Assembly: GCF_000688475.1 (NCBI RefSeq)
Contig: NZ_JIAN01000005.1
Coordinates: 1,302,001-1,366,000, forward strand
DNA: 64,000 nt
DNA from: Cellulomonas sp. URHE0023
GTDB taxonomy: Bacteria > Actinomycetota > Actinomycetes > Actinomycetales > Cellulomonadaceae
Direction of reading: 5' to 3'
Position numbers and translations under genes: made by a program. The notes beneath the pieces were generated by a model. That model had not been told where the DNA came from. It did not search any database and saw only the letters and a program-made list of their open reading frames with translations. Positions 23,707-33,217 of this stretch are shown one piece after another. Every line of letters begins with the position of its first letter. Position 1 is the stretch's first letter.

Positions 23707-23865
23707 ATGTACGGATGGCTCTGGCGGCACCTGCCGGGACCCGTCGTCGTGCGTGTGCTGATCCTCGCGGTCGCTGCGTTCGCCGTCCTGGTGGTCTGCT
23801 TCGCGTGGGTGTTCCCCGCGCTGTCACCGCACATGCCGTTCAACGACACGACCGTTGGGACCTGA
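23707..23865 (+). CDS. Small membrane protein downstream of sortase
   Basis: A 52-aa protein MYGWLWRHLPGP..., with one hydrophobic segment (VVVRVLILAVAAFAVLVVCF) and a short extracytoplasmic end LSPHMPFNDTTVGT. Proteins of this size and pattern stand between the sortase and pabA genes in many Micrococcales. ATG 23707 has GGGAGG upstream. Its stop is one base before the pabA start. Function unknown. Confidence 0.78.
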   Translation: MYGWLWRHLPGPVVVRVLILAVAAFAVLVVCFAWVFPALSPHMPFNDTTVGT

Positions 23866-23866
23866 G

Positions 23867-24490
23867 ATGACGCGCATCCTCGTGATCGACAACTACGACT
23901 CGTTCGTCTACACGATCGTCGGATACCTGAACCAGCTGGGCGCCGACACCGTCGTCGTCCGCAACGACGCCGTGCCGCCCGCAGCGGAGCGCGCAGAGTT
24001 CGACGGCATCCTGGTCTCGCCCGGCCCCGGCACGCCCGCGGACGCCGGCTCGAGCATGCAGGTCATCCGCGACTGCGCGGCAGCCGGCACCCCGATGCTG
24101 GGCGTGTGCCTGGGACACCAGGCCCTGGGTGAGGTGTTCGGGGGCGTCGTCACGCACGCTCCCGAGCTCATGCACGGCAAGACCAGCCAGATCGAGCACA
24201 AGGGTGAGGGGGTGCTGGCCGGCCTGCCCGACCCGTTCACTGCGACCCGTTACCACTCGCTCGCCGTCGTCAACGACACCGTGTCCGACGACCTGGAGGT
24301 CACGGCCACGGCCCACGGGATCATCATGGGTCTGCAGCACCGCACGCTCCCGCTCCACGGGGTCCAGTTCCACCCTGAGTCGGTGCTCACCGAAGGCGGC
24401 CACCGTCTGCTGGCCAACTGGCTGCAGATCTGTGGCGACGACGACGCCGTCACACGCGCGACGGGGCTGCATCCGCTGGTCAGGCTGTAG
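23867..24490 (+). CDS. pabA: Anthranilate/aminodeoxychorismate synthase glutaminase subunit
   Basis: A 207-aa class I glutamine amidotransferase. ILVIDNYDSFVYTIVGYL is the TrpG/PabA start; the nucleophile Cys81 is in GVCLGHQALGEVFGG; the His/Glu dyad is in VQFHPESVLTEGG. It supplies ammonia to PabB (folate) or TrpE (tryptophan). The standalone gene in the crgA-sortase-pknB context is generally named pabA/trpG; sequence alone does not tell the two roles apart. It ends just before a strong bidirectional terminator. Confidence 0.93.
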   Translation: MTRILVIDNYDSFVYTIVGYLNQLGADTVVVRNDAVPPAAERAEFDGILVSPGPGTPADAGSSMQVIRDCAAAGTPMLGVCLGHQALGEVFGGVVTHAPELMHGKTSQIEHKGEGVLAGLPDPFTATRYHSLAVVNDTVSDDLEVTATAHGIIMGLQHRTLPLHGVQFHPESVLTEGGHRLLANWLQICGDDDAVTRATGLHPLVRL

Positions 24491-24512
24491 GACGACCGGG
24501 TCCAGACGCGAC

Positions 24513-24546
24513 GAAGGGGCCGTCCCGCGGTCGGGACGGCCCCTTC
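24513..24546. terminator. Strong bidirectional terminator between pabA and pknB
   Basis: Perfect 15-bp stem GAAGGGGCCGTCCCG / CGGGACGGCCCCTTC with a CGGT loop. It separates two convergent operons. The A/T-poor end is typical of actinobacterial terminators. Confidence 0.9.
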
Positions 24547-24556
24547 GCTGTGTCAG

Positions 24557-26563
24557 CTAGCCGCCGAGCTTCGGAGGGCTGGCGCTCGGAGAGGCGGACG
24601 GCCCCGAACCTTGGCCCTGGGGCGTCGTCGGGCCCTTCGAGACGTGGATGTCGATCTGCGCGTCGAACGGCACCTCGGTGCCCGCCGTCGGCTCGGTGCG
24701 CAGCACCTTGTCCTTCGGCTCGTCGGACGTGTCGTCGATCCTGTTGACGTTCTCCAGGCCGACGTTCTTCAGCTCGGCGACCGCCTGGTCGTAGGTCATG
24801 CCCGCGAGGTTGTCCGGGATCGTCGCGGTGGTGGGTGCCACGGCGATCTTCAGGTTGATCGTCCTGCCCTGCTTGACCAGGGTGCCGGGCGCCTGGTCCT
24901 GCTCGATGACCGTGCCCGGTGCCTGGTCGGAGGGGACCTCGGCGGTGTTGCCCGTGAGCTTCTGGGCGTTCAGCGTGTCCAGCGCCTGCTGTTTGGGCAT
25001 GGTCCGGACGTCCGGCACGGGGACGTTGCCGGTCGACACGAACAACGTCACGGGCGTGGCGGCGGCGACCGTCGCGGCAGCAGCCGGGTCGGTCCTGGTC
25101 ACCTGACCCTGCGGGAACTCCGGGACGTCCTCTGGCTGGCGGGTCGGATTCACCGTGAGCCCGAGACCCGTCAACGCCGTGACGGCCTCCTGCTCCGTCA
25201 TGCCGGCGACGTCCGGCACGGTGACCGTGCCCTTGCCGGTGGAGATCGTGGGGATGACCGTGGAACCTGCGTCAGCCATCTTGTCCGCCGCGGGATCGGT
25301 CTTGATCACGGCACCCTCGGGCACCGTGTCACTGGCCTCCTGGACCGGGGTGCCCCAGACGAACCCCTCGCCCTCGACCACCGCCTTGGCGGCGGCCTCC
25401 TGCTGGTTCGTGACGTCGGGAACCGCAACCTGGTCGGGCGTCTTGTCGCCGTTCAGCACCAGGTACAGGATCGCGCCCACCGCGAGGAGCGCGAGCCCGA
25501 TCAGGACCCAGAGCCAGACCTTGCTGCTGCGCGACTCCTCGAGGTCCTCGTCCGCAGTGGCCGGGGTGCCCGTCGACTGCCACGGCGTGGCCGGCGGGAT
25601 GGTCTGCGTGGTGGCGACCGGGGGGCCCATCAGCTGCGTGGACTCGACGGCCGATGCCGCCGCGACCGCTGCGGCCGCGCCGATCGCCGGGGCCGTGACG
25701 ACGCCGCCGCGGACCGCTGCCTCGAGGTCGGACCGGAACTCGGCAGCCGACGAGTAGCGCGAGTCGCGCTCCTTGGCGAGCGCCTTGAGCGTGATGCGGT
25801 CCAGCGTCTCGGGTACGTCGGACGCGAAGGAGCTGGGCACCGGCGCGGCCTCGCGGACGTGCTGGTAGGCGACGGCCACGGGGGAGTCGCCCTGGAACGG
25901 CGGACGCCCGGTGAGGAGCTCGAAGAGCAGGCAGCCCGTGGAGTAGAGGTCGGAGCGGGCGTCGACGGTCTCGCCGCGCGCCTGCTCGGGCGACAGGTAC
26001 TGCGCGGTCCCGATGACCGCCTGGGTCTGCGTCATGGTCGCGGCGGAGTCGGCGACTGCGCGCGCGATGCCGAAGTCCATGACCTTGACCGCGCCCGTGG
26101 GCGTCAGCATCACGTTGGCGGGCTTGATGTCGCGGTGCACGATGCCCGCGTGGTGCGAGTACTCGAGGGCCGAGAGCACGCCCGCGGCGATGTCGACGGC
26201 CTCCTCGATGGGCACCGCGTGACCGTCGCGGAGGATGTCGCGGACCGTGTGGCCCTCGACGTACTCCATGACGATGAACGGCACGTGCGCGACGACTCCG
26301 GTCGGCTCCGTGAAGACGTCCTCGCCGGTGTCGTAGACGGAGACGATCGCCGGGTGGTTCAAGGACGCGGCCGACTGGGCCTCGCGGCGGAACCTGTTCT
26401 GGAAGCTCGGGTCACGGGCGAGGTCTGAGCGCAGGATCTTGATGGCGACCGTACGACCGAGCCGGGTGTCGTGACCGATGTGCACCTCGGCCATGCCGCC
26501 ACGCCCGATGAGCTCGCCGACCTCGTACCGTCCGGCGAGGATCCGGGATCCGTCGTCCACCAC
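24557..26563 (-). CDS. pknB: PASTA-domain serine/threonine protein kinase
   Basis: A 668-aa receptor kinase. The kinase domain spans about 13-285: GRGGMAEV, catalytic Lys42 in VAIKIL, HRDIKPAN (143-150), DFG (163-165), activation loop MTQTQAVIGTAQYLSPEQ. A linker leads to one membrane segment (351-371), then four PASTA repeats (about 380-442, 447-512, 516-576 and 581-643), which sense lipid II or muropeptides. PknB phosphorylates wall-synthesis and division proteins, and PstP reverses this. GTG start at 26563. Last gene of the fhaA-fhaB-pstP-rodA-pbpA-pknA-pknB operon. Confidence 0.97.
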   Translation of the reverse strand: MVDDGSRILAGRYEVGELIGRGGMAEVHIGHDTRLGRTVAIKILRSDLARDPSFQNRFRREAQSAASLNHPAIVSVYDTGEDVFTEPTGVVAHVPFIVMEYVEGHTVRDILRDGHAVPIEEAVDIAAGVLSALEYSHHAGIVHRDIKPANVMLTPTGAVKVMDFGIARAVADSAATMTQTQAVIGTAQYLSPEQARGETVDARSDLYSTGCLLFELLTGRPPFQGDSPVAVAYQHVREAAPVPSSFASDVPETLDRITLKALAKERDSRYSSAAEFRSDLEAAVRGGVVTAPAIGAAAAVAAASAVESTQLMGPPVATTQTIPPATPWQSTGTPATADEDLEESRSSKVWLWVLIGLALLAVGAILYLVLNGDKTPDQVAVPDVTNQQEAAAKAVVEGEGFVWGTPVQEASDTVPEGAVIKTDPAADKMADAGSTVIPTISTGKGTVTVPDVAGMTEQEAVTALTGLGLTVNPTRQPEDVPEFPQGQVTRTDPAAAATVAAATPVTLFVSTGNVPVPDVRTMPKQQALDTLNAQKLTGNTAEVPSDQAPGTVIEQDQAPGTLVKQGRTINLKIAVAPTTATIPDNLAGMTYDQAVAELKNVGLENVNRIDDTSDEPKDKVLRTEPTAGTEVPFDAQIDIHVSKGPTTPQGQGSGPSASPSASPPKLGG

Positions 26564-26645
26564 TAGGCGTCCTCTGCTTCCGTTGATGCCGTGCCGGGTA
26601 GGGCTGGCGTGGCTGGGCCGTGCTCGGCACTGTTATACGGGCCGA

Positions 26646-27848
26646 TCATCGCATCTCGCCCTCGCCTGAAGGGTATCCGTCGAGGATCGGGCGCGGGTCT
26701 GTACGGCCTGGTGGTCCGGCTGCGACCTGCGTGGTCGGCCATGCGGTGGGTCCGTCCGCCTTGAGCACCGTGCGGGCCGCAAGCGCTCCGAGCATCCCGA
26801 CGAGCACGAGGATGAGGATGAGCACCGGCCATGACCACCGGTGGGCTGCCGGGCTCGGGGGAGGGGGCACGCGCGGCCGCCGGGGAGCCGCCGGTTCCTC
26901 CAGCCGCCGTGTCCGGCGCGGCGGGTACGACGGAGGCGGTGCCTCCGTGGCGATCGGCGTCGCGGCCGTCGCGAACGTGTCGGGCGTCCGCGTCGGCCGC
27001 TCGACGAGCATCGGCACCCCGCTCGGCGGCGTGCGCGGGACCAGCGTGTCGAGCAACGTGGCCAGGTCCTCGCCCGACTGCGGCCGTCGACCCGGCTCCT
27101 TCGAGAGCAGGCTCACGACGAGGTCCGCCAGCGACTTGTCCACGCTCGCGGGCAAGGGCGGCACGGGGTTGTTCACGTGCGCGACGGCGATGTCGACGGC
27201 CGTCGGACCCGTGAAGGGGCGATGCCCGACGAGCGCCTCGTACGCGATGATCCCGAGGGAGTACAGGTCCGAGAGCGGCGTCGCCAGATGCCCGACCGCC
27301 TGCTCGGGAGAGAGGTACTGCGCGGTCCCCATCACCATGCCCGTGGCGGTCATGGTGACCTGGTTGCGGGCCAGCGAGACGCCGAAGTCGGTGATCTTCA
27401 CACGGCCTCCGCGGCCGAGCAGGATGTTGCCGGGCTTCACGTCGCGGTGGACGACCCCGGCGATGTGCGCCGCGTGCAGGCCTCGGGCCGTCTGCGCGAG
27501 GATCGGCAGCAGCTTCCTCGTCGGCAGCACCGGTTCGCGCTCGAGCAGGTCGGACAGCGGCTCGCCGACCACGAGCTCCATGACGAGGAACCCGGAGCCC
27601 TCCTGCTCGCCGTAGTCGAACAGCTGCGCGATGTTCGGGTGCGACAGGGACGCCGAGTTGCGGGCCTCGGTACGGAACCGCTCGAGGAACCCGCGGTCGC
27701 CCGCGAACTCCGACCGGAGCACCTTGACCGCGACCGGCCGCGCGAGGGCGTCGTCGTGCGCCTCCCACACCTCGCCCATGCCACCGACCGCGATCTGCCG
27801 GACCAGCCGGTACCGCTCGCCGAGGGCCACGCCCGCCGCCGTCTTCAT
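26646..27848 (-). CDS. pknA: Serine/threonine protein kinase, PknA type
   Basis: A 400-aa membrane kinase without PASTA repeats. VGGMGEVW is the glycine loop, Lys42 lies in VAVKVL, HRDVKPGN at 135-142, DFG at 155-157, and the activation loop is MTATGMVMGTAQYLSPEQ. A Pro-rich juxtamembrane linker precedes one membrane segment (about 335-357) and a short outer tail. ATG 27848 overlaps the pbpA stop (ATGA); longer upstream readings lie antisense or out of frame in pbpA. PknA and PknB usually act together on growth and septation. Confidence 0.94.
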   Translation of the reverse strand: MKTAAGVALGERYRLVRQIAVGGMGEVWEAHDDALARPVAVKVLRSEFAGDRGFLERFRTEARNSASLSHPNIAQLFDYGEQEGSGFLVMELVVGEPLSDLLEREPVLPTRKLLPILAQTARGLHAAHIAGVVHRDVKPGNILLGRGGRVKITDFGVSLARNQVTMTATGMVMGTAQYLSPEQAVGHLATPLSDLYSLGIIAYEALVGHRPFTGPTAVDIAVAHVNNPVPPLPASVDKSLADLVVSLLSKEPGRRPQSGEDLATLLDTLVPRTPPSGVPMLVERPTRTPDTFATAATPIATEAPPPSYPPRRTRRLEEPAAPRRPRVPPPPSPAAHRWSWPVLILILVLVGMLGALAARTVLKADGPTAWPTTQVAAGPPGRTDPRPILDGYPSGEGEMR

Positions 27849-29296
27849 GAGCCGAGCACCGCCTCGATGACCGCCTTGGCGATCGGTGCGGCGACGTGCC
27901 CACCCGTGGCCTCGTTGCCGAGGTTGCCCCCGTGCTCGACGAGCACCGCGACCGCGACCCGGGGGTTGTCGGCCGGTGCGAACGCGGTGAACCACGCGTG
28001 CGGAGGCTGGTCGGCGGTCGTCTGTGCGGTACCGGTCTTGCCCGCCACCTGCACACCGGGGATCTGCGCCGCCTTGCCGGTCCCGGAGTCGACCACCCCG
28101 AGCATCATCTGGGTCAGGGCCGCGGCCGTGGCAGGAGAGACGGCCGTCGAGTAGAGGCTCGGCTTGGTCGTCGTGACGGTGGTCAGGTCCGCGGACCGCA
28201 CCGCGTCCACGACGTAGGGCGTCATCAGGCGCCCGCCGTTCGCGATCGCCGCCGAGACCATGGCCATCTGCATGGGCGTCGCCTGCACGTTGTGCTGTCC
28301 GATCGCCGACTGCGCGGTCTCGGGAGCGTTCAGGTTGCCGGGGAAGACGCTCGGGACCACGAGCATCGGGATGGTCTGGCCGGCGTCGTTGAACCCGAAC
28401 TTCTCGGCCTGCGCCTGCAGGGCGTCTGCGCCGACGTCGAGACCCAGCTGCGCGAACGCCGTGTTGCAGGAGACGCGCAGGGCGTCGGCGAGCGTGACGG
28501 TCTCGCCACCGCACCCCTCGCCACCGAAGTTGCCGATCGTCGCCGTCGTCTGCGGGAGGTCGAGCTGGTCCGGGGCGGGCAGCGTGGACTCCGGCGTGTA
28601 CGCGCCGCTCTCCAGGGCGGCAGCCGCCGTGACCAGCTTGAAGGTCGACCCGGGCGCGTACCGCTCCTTGATCGCGTTGCTGCGCAGGGGGTTGCCGGGT
28701 GCTGCGTCGAGCGCCTGGTACGCGGCGCTCGCGGCCACGGTGTCGTGCGTCGCCAGCGCGTTCGGGTCGAAGCCGGGGGTGCTGGCCAGCGCGAGGATCT
28801 TGCCCGTCGACGGCTCGATCGCGACGACCGCGCCCTGCTGGTCGCCCAGGCCGGCGACCGCGGCGGCCTGCGCTGCGGCGTTGATCGTCGTCTCGACCGC
28901 GGCACCCTCAGGCTTGCGTCCCGTGATGAGGTCGCGGATCCGGCTGAAGAAGAGCTGGTCCCCCCTGCCCGTGAGCTCGGCGTTGGCGGCGTTCTCCAGC
29001 TCGCTCTTGCCGTTGACGATCGAGTAGAAGCCCGTCACCGCCGAGTACGTGCTTCCGTCCGCGTACTGGCGCTGGTAGCCGTAGGGATCGTCGACCGGCG
29101 TCGACAGGGCGATCGCGTTGCCGCCGACGACGATCGGGCCCCGCGCGTTGCCGTACTCCCGGTAGAGGCCGCGCACGTTGCGGGTGTCGTTGTTGAGCTT
29201 GTCGGCCTGGAGGTACTGCACCCAGGTCGCACTGCCGATGAGGACGAGGAACATGGCCATGACCACGGTGGCGAGCCGGCGCAGCGGGGTGTTCAC
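27845..29296 (-). CDS. pbpA: Penicillin-binding protein, D,D-transpeptidase (PbpA, class B)
   Basis: A 483-aa class B PBP that cross-links peptidoglycan. An N-terminal membrane anchor (about 7-29) and a dimerisation-type domain (YREYGNARGPIVVGG) precede the transpeptidase with all three motifs: S217-TFK in APGSTFKLV, SCN at 276-278, and KTG in VAGKTGTAQT near 425. ATGA overlaps tie it to rodA before and pknA after. The pairing with the RodA-type polymerase suggests a SEDS-bPBP complex for wall elongation or division. Confidence 0.96.
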   Translation of the reverse strand: MNTPLRRLATVVMAMFLVLIGSATWVQYLQADKLNNDTRNVRGLYREYGNARGPIVVGGNAIALSTPVDDPYGYQRQYADGSTYSAVTGFYSIVNGKSELENAANAELTGRGDQLFFSRIRDLITGRKPEGAAVETTINAAAQAAAVAGLGDQQGAVVAIEPSTGKILALASTPGFDPNALATHDTVAASAAYQALDAAPGNPLRSNAIKERYAPGSTFKLVTAAAALESGAYTPESTLPAPDQLDLPQTTATIGNFGGEGCGGETVTLADALRVSCNTAFAQLGLDVGADALQAQAEKFGFNDAGQTIPMLVVPSVFPGNLNAPETAQSAIGQHNVQATPMQMAMVSAAIANGGRLMTPYVVDAVRSADLTTVTTTKPSLYSTAVSPATAAALTQMMLGVVDSGTGKAAQIPGVQVAGKTGTAQTTADQPPHAWFTAFAPADNPRVAVAVLVEHGGNLGNEATGGHVAAPIAKAVIEAVLGS

Positions 29297-30750
29297 GGTG
29301 TCCTGCCGATGACCTCGGTGGGCTGGTCGCCGCCCGCGGGCCCGTCACCGTCGGTCCGTGCGCCGCCGGTGAGCACGGGCACTCCGGCGATCGGCGTCGG
29401 GATCCGCGAGCTCGAGGCCGGTCGACGAGCCTCGTCGGAGATCCGCAGCAGCAGCGCGACGATGACCCAGTTGGCGACGAGCGACGAGCCGCCGTACGCG
29501 ATGAACGGCGTCACCAGCCCGGTCACGGGGATGACGCGCGTGACCCCGCCGACCACGACGAACGTCTGCAGCGCGACGATGAACGCAAGGCCTCCCGCGA
29601 GCAGCTTGCCGAACCCGTCGCGGACCCCGATCGCCGTCCGGAAGCCGCGCTGCGCCAGGATCAGGTAGAACATCAGGATCGCGATGAGCCCGGTCAGGCC
29701 GAGCTCCTCGCCGAGCGACGCGACGACGAAGTCCGACTCCGCGAACGGCACGAGGTCCGGACGGCCCTCGCCCCAGCCGGTTCCGAACAGGCCGCCGCTG
29801 CCCATCCCGAACAGGCCACGGACCAGCTGGCCGGAGCCGCCGTACGCCTTGTCGAACACCGCGGGGTCGAAGGCGTGCAGCCAGGCGTCGAACCGGGCGC
29901 CGACGTGCGAGAACGCCGTCGCGGCGAAACCCGCACCCACGACGAAGAGCAGCATGCCGATGATCACCCAGGACAGTCGCTCGGTGGCCAGGTACAGCAT
30001 GGCGACGAAGAGGCCGAAGAAGAGCAGCGACGTGCCCAGGTCACGCTCGAGGACGAGGACGGCGACCGAGGCACCCCACACGATGAGGATCGGACCGAGG
30101 TCCCGCGCTCGCGGCAGGTGAAGGCCGAGCACCTTCGGCCCGGCGAGTGCGAGCGTGTCGCGGTGCGTCACGAGGTACCCGGCGAAGAAGATCGCGAACG
30201 CGATCTTGGCGAACTCGGCCGGCTGGAACCCGATCCCGCCGACCCGGACCCAGATGCGGGCGCCGTTGATGAGTACGCCGATGCCAGGAACCAGCGGGAG
30301 CAGGATCAGGGCGAGACCGACCACCCCGGCGGTGTACGTGTAGCGGCGCAGGGTGCGGTGGTCGCGCAGCAGGATCAGCACCACGGCCGCGAGGAGCACG
30401 GAGATCGCGGTCCACGCGAGCTGCCGGTCCGCGAACCCGTGGTCGCGTCCCCGTGCCTCGTACGCGAAGTCGATGCGGTAGATCATCGCCAGCCCGATGC
30501 CGTTCAGCGCCACGGTGATCGGCAGGATCACCGGGTCCGCGTACGGCGCACGCCAGCGCAGCACCAGGTGGACGGCGACGGCGAGCACCGCCATGCCGAA
30601 CCCGTACTCGAGGACGTCAGGCGGGACCTTGTCCGTCGTCCCGATGCCGACCAGTACGTAGGACGCGACGCCGATGACGAGCGCCAGCACCAGGAGGCCG
30701 AGCTCGACGCCACGCCCTGCGCGCACGCGGTGCGGTTGGACCGTCGCCAT
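29293..30750 (-). CDS. rodA: SEDS-family peptidoglycan glycosyltransferase (RodA/FtsW)
   Basis: A 485-aa polytopic protein with about ten to twelve membrane segments. NGARIWVRVGGIGFQPAEFAKIAFAIFFAGYL is the SEDS signature, and VIPVTGLVTPFIAYGGSSLVANW carries the conserved loop (TGLxxPFxSYGG-like). It polymerises lipid II with PbpA, encoded next with a four-base overlap. A Pro/Gly-rich cytoplasmic tail follows. ATG 30750 is chosen; a longer reading to 30996 would overlap pstP in another frame. The name RodA follows position; an FtsW role cannot be excluded. Confidence 0.94.
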   Translation of the reverse strand: MATVQPHRVRAGRGVELGLLVLALVIGVASYVLVGIGTTDKVPPDVLEYGFGMAVLAVAVHLVLRWRAPYADPVILPITVALNGIGLAMIYRIDFAYEARGRDHGFADRQLAWTAISVLLAAVVLILLRDHRTLRRYTYTAGVVGLALILLPLVPGIGVLINGARIWVRVGGIGFQPAEFAKIAFAIFFAGYLVTHRDTLALAGPKVLGLHLPRARDLGPILIVWGASVAVLVLERDLGTSLLFFGLFVAMLYLATERLSWVIIGMLLFVVGAGFAATAFSHVGARFDAWLHAFDPAVFDKAYGGSGQLVRGLFGMGSGGLFGTGWGEGRPDLVPFAESDFVVASLGEELGLTGLIAILMFYLILAQRGFRTAIGVRDGFGKLLAGGLAFIVALQTFVVVGGVTRVIPVTGLVTPFIAYGGSSLVANWVIVALLLRISDEARRPASSSRIPTPIAGVPVLTGGARTDGDGPAGGDQPTEVIGRTP

Positions 30751-30784
30751 CAGCGCCCGCCCACCTGCCTGATCACACGCACCC

Positions 30785-32002
30785 TCACGAGCTCGTGTCG
30801 TCCTGCAGCATGTCGACCTGCGCCCGGGCGTCGTCGAGCGAACCTGCCTGGATCGTCTGCAGGACCCGTTCGCGCAGGTAGGCGGACCGCAGGTCGTCGA
30901 CCTGCGTGCCGGAGTGCTCGATGGGCGACGACAGGTCGATGGGGCCCAGGGTCTGCGGCACACCGCGGAAGATGGTGATCTCTCCGTCGTCGACACCCAC
31001 GTAGTACTGGGTGTTGAGCCAGGCGACCGTCGCCCCGATGGCGCCGACGACCACGAGGACGCCCACCACCCACGCGACCAGGAGCCGCCACCTGCGCCGG
31101 GGCTCGGGTTCGTCCTCGAGCTCCTCCTCGAGCGGGCCGGGCTCCTCCTGCTTGGTCAGGTTGGCCGCGCGCGCGGCCGGGCTCTCGTCGGCCGAGGTGG
31201 GGTCGTTGCGCGTCAGGGCGGCGGCGCCCACCACGGACGCGTGCGTCGTCGGCCCGGCGCCGTCCGCGACGTCGTCCAGCTCGACGACGTCCGCGAGCAC
31301 GACCGTGATGTTGTCTCCACCGCCGGCACGCAGGGCGAGCTGGACCAGACGGTCCGCGCACGTGTCCACGTCGTCGATCGTGGCCATGGTCTCTTCGATG
31401 GTCTCCGCGCTGACGAACCCGGACAGGCCGTCCGAGCAGAGCAGCCAACGGTCGCCCGGCCGCGCCTCGCGGACCGACAGGTCCGGCGCGACGTCCGGGT
31501 CGAAGTCGCCGAGCACGCGCATCACGACCGAACGCTGCGGGTGCACCTCCGCCTCGGCCGGGGTGATCCGGCCGATGTCGACCAGGTGCTGCACGAACGT
31601 GTGGTCGGTGGTGACCTGGGTCAGGACCTTGTCCCGCATGAGGTAGCCGCGCGAGTCGCCCAGGTGCACCATCGCGAGCTTGTTGCCCGCGCGCAGGATC
31701 GCCACGACCGTCGTGCCCATGCCCGCGAGCTCGGGGTCGGTCTCGCTGCGCTGGATGATCTCCTCGCGTGCGTCGGCGAGTGCGGCCTCGAGCTGGTCCA
31801 GGGCGTCGTCGGAGCCGTGCGACTCACCGTCCAGCGGCGCGAACGCGGCGACCGCCACGGACGACGCGACGTCACCGCCCGCGTGACCACCCATCCCGTC
31901 CGCGACCATGAGGAGGTGCGGCCCGGCGTAGGCCGAGTCCTGGTTGTTGGAGCGCACGAGCCCGACGTCGGACCGTGCCGCATATCTGAGTGCGACGGTC
32001 AC
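30785..32002 (-). CDS. pstP: PP2C-type protein serine/threonine phosphatase
   Basis: A 405-aa membrane phosphatase. The PP2C domain (about 5-240) shows RSDVGLVRSNNQDS, MVADGMGGHAGG, AMVHLGDSRGYL, TTDHTFVQ, LLCSDGLSGFV and GGGDNITVVL, covering the metal-binding aspartates. An acidic/Arg-rich linker and one membrane segment (about 306-328) lead to an outer domain. It removes phosphate from PknA/PknB and their targets. GTG start at 32002, four bases after the fhaB stop. Confidence 0.95.
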   Translation of the reverse strand: MTVALRYAARSDVGLVRSNNQDSAYAGPHLLMVADGMGGHAGGDVASSVAVAAFAPLDGESHGSDDALDQLEAALADAREEIIQRSETDPELAGMGTTVVAILRAGNKLAMVHLGDSRGYLMRDKVLTQVTTDHTFVQHLVDIGRITPAEAEVHPQRSVVMRVLGDFDPDVAPDLSVREARPGDRWLLCSDGLSGFVSAETIEETMATIDDVDTCADRLVQLALRAGGGDNITVVLADVVELDDVADGAGPTTHASVVGAAALTRNDPTSADESPAARAANLTKQEEPGPLEEELEDEPEPRRRWRLLVAWVVGVLVVVGAIGATVAWLNTQYYVGVDDGEITIFRGVPQTLGPIDLSSPIEHSGTQVDDLRSAYLRERVLQTIQAGSLDDARAQVDMLQDDTSS

Positions 32003-32005
32003 CGG

Positions 32006-32497
32006 TTACCTCTGCAGCTCGAGCACGCTCTGTCCCACGCGGACCGGTGTACCGGTCGGCAGCGGAGTTGGGGCCTCGACGCGCTGGTCCGCCACGAATG
32101 TCCCGTTCGTCGATCCGAGGTCCTCGACGAACCACTGGCCACCCTGCGGGTAGATCCGTGCGTGCCTCGACGACGAGTAGTCGTCGTCCAGGACGAGCGT
32201 GCAGCTGGGAGCGCGACCGAGCAGGACCGCCGACGACCCGAGCGGGATGATCGTGCCACGCAGGGGGCCGTCGGTGACGACGAGCCGGCTGGGCCCCGAG
32301 GGCTTGGTCTGCCGGGGCGGGGCCGGGGACGCCGGGGCGGGCGTGACCCCGGCCGGCTGCGGAACCTTGCGACGACGACGGTCCGTGATGCGCGTGCCGT
32401 ACAGGTCGCGCCGCAGCACCGCGATCGAGGTGAGCACCAGAACCCAGAGCAGAGCCAGGTACCCCAGCCGCAGCAGGGTGATCGTCAGCTCACTCAT
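32006..32497 (-). CDS. fhaB: FHA-domain membrane protein (FhaB/FipA type)
   Basis: A 163-aa protein with an N-terminal membrane segment (about 5-28), a basic Pro-rich linker and a C-terminal FHA domain (about 85-160): VLLGRAPSCTLVLDDDYSSSRHARIYP, then WFVEDLGSTNGTFV. The conserved GR, SSRH and GSTNGT residues bind phospho-threonine. FhaB links PknB signalling to the wall and division machinery. Ten bases after fhaA and three before pstP. Confidence 0.93.
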   Translation of the reverse strand: MSELTITLLRLGYLALLWVLVLTSIAVLRRDLYGTRITDRRRRKVPQPAGVTPAPASPAPPRQTKPSGPSRLVVTDGPLRGTIIPLGSSAVLLGRAPSCTLVLDDDYSSSRHARIYPQGGQWFVEDLGSTNGTFVADQRVEAPTPLPTGTPVRVGQSVLELQR

Positions 32498-32506
32498 GCG
32501 CCGACG

Positions 32507-33217
32507 TCACTCGTCCGGGTCCGGCTCGCCGCCTGTCCAGAACAGGATCCGGGTGCGCCCGATGGTCAGCGTGTTGCCGTCCAGCAGAGTCGCAGCCGGG
32601 ACCTGGTGGCCCTCGACGAAGAGCCCGTTGGTGGAGCCCATGTCACTCGCGACCACACCGTCCGGCGTCACCTTGATCTCCAGGTGCCGCCTCGAGACGC
32701 CTGGGTCGTCGACGATGATGTCGGCCTCAGAGCCGCGGCCGATGACCGTGACGGGGCCTGTGAGGATGTAGCGCTGGCCGTCGATGTCGACCAACGGGTG
32801 CCGCGCGCTGGGCGTCGCCGTCGGCGCCGCGGGTGCCACCGCACCGCGCACCGTCGCGCTCACCACCCGGAACCGGGCTTCCTCCAGGTCTGTGTCCTCG
32901 CTGAACCGCACCGTGACCGGCCCGACGAACGCGAACCGCTGGCTGGCCGCGTAGTCCGTGACGTTCGCCGCGAACTCGTCCGCGAGGGCCTCGGCGCCCC
33001 ACGACTCGACCTGGTCGTAGTCCGCGGTGGCGAGCTCGATGGTGAACTCGTTGGGCACCACCGTGCGGTCACGTCCGACCACGGCCGCGCGGTCGTCCAC
33101 CTCGCGCCGGAGGGCGCTCGAGAGGTCGAGCGGCTTGAGCTCGCTCTTGAAGGCCTTGGCGAACGCGTTGTTGACCACCCGCTCCACGCCGTTCTCGAAC
33201 CTGTCGAGGATGCCCAC
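32507..33217 (-). CDS. fhaA: FHA-domain protein with DUF3662 (FhaA type)
   Basis: A 236-aa protein. The start GILDRFENGVERVVNNAFAKAFKSELKPLDL is the DUF3662 domain, and the C-terminal FHA domain contains VIGRGSEADIIVDDPGVSRRHLEI and DMGSTNGLFV. FhaA binds phosphorylated partners such as the lipid II flippase MurJ in mycobacteria and is a PknB substrate. GTG 33217 is chosen for the perfect GGAGG five bases upstream; a longer reading to 33700 would cover the tRNA gene antisense. First gene of the seven-gene kinase/wall operon, with its promoter in 33218-33445. Confidence 0.94.
   Translation of the reverse strand: MGILDRFENGVERVVNNAFAKAFKSELKPLDLSSALRREVDDRAAVVGRDRTVVPNEFTIELATADYDQVESWGAEALADEFAANVTDYAASQRFAFVGPVTVRFSEDTDLEEARFRVVSATVRGAVAPAAPTATPSARHPLVDIDGQRYILTGPVTVIGRGSEADIIVDDPGVSRRHLEIKVTPDGVVASDMGSTNGLFVEGHQVPAATLLDGNTLTIGRTRILFWTGGEPDPDE

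Noticed and set aside
26646..28514. pknA extended upstream to 28514 as one 622-residue protein
   Set aside because: The added part lies within pbpA in another frame and shows no kinase features; ATG 27848 overlaps the pbpA stop as elsewhere in the operon.
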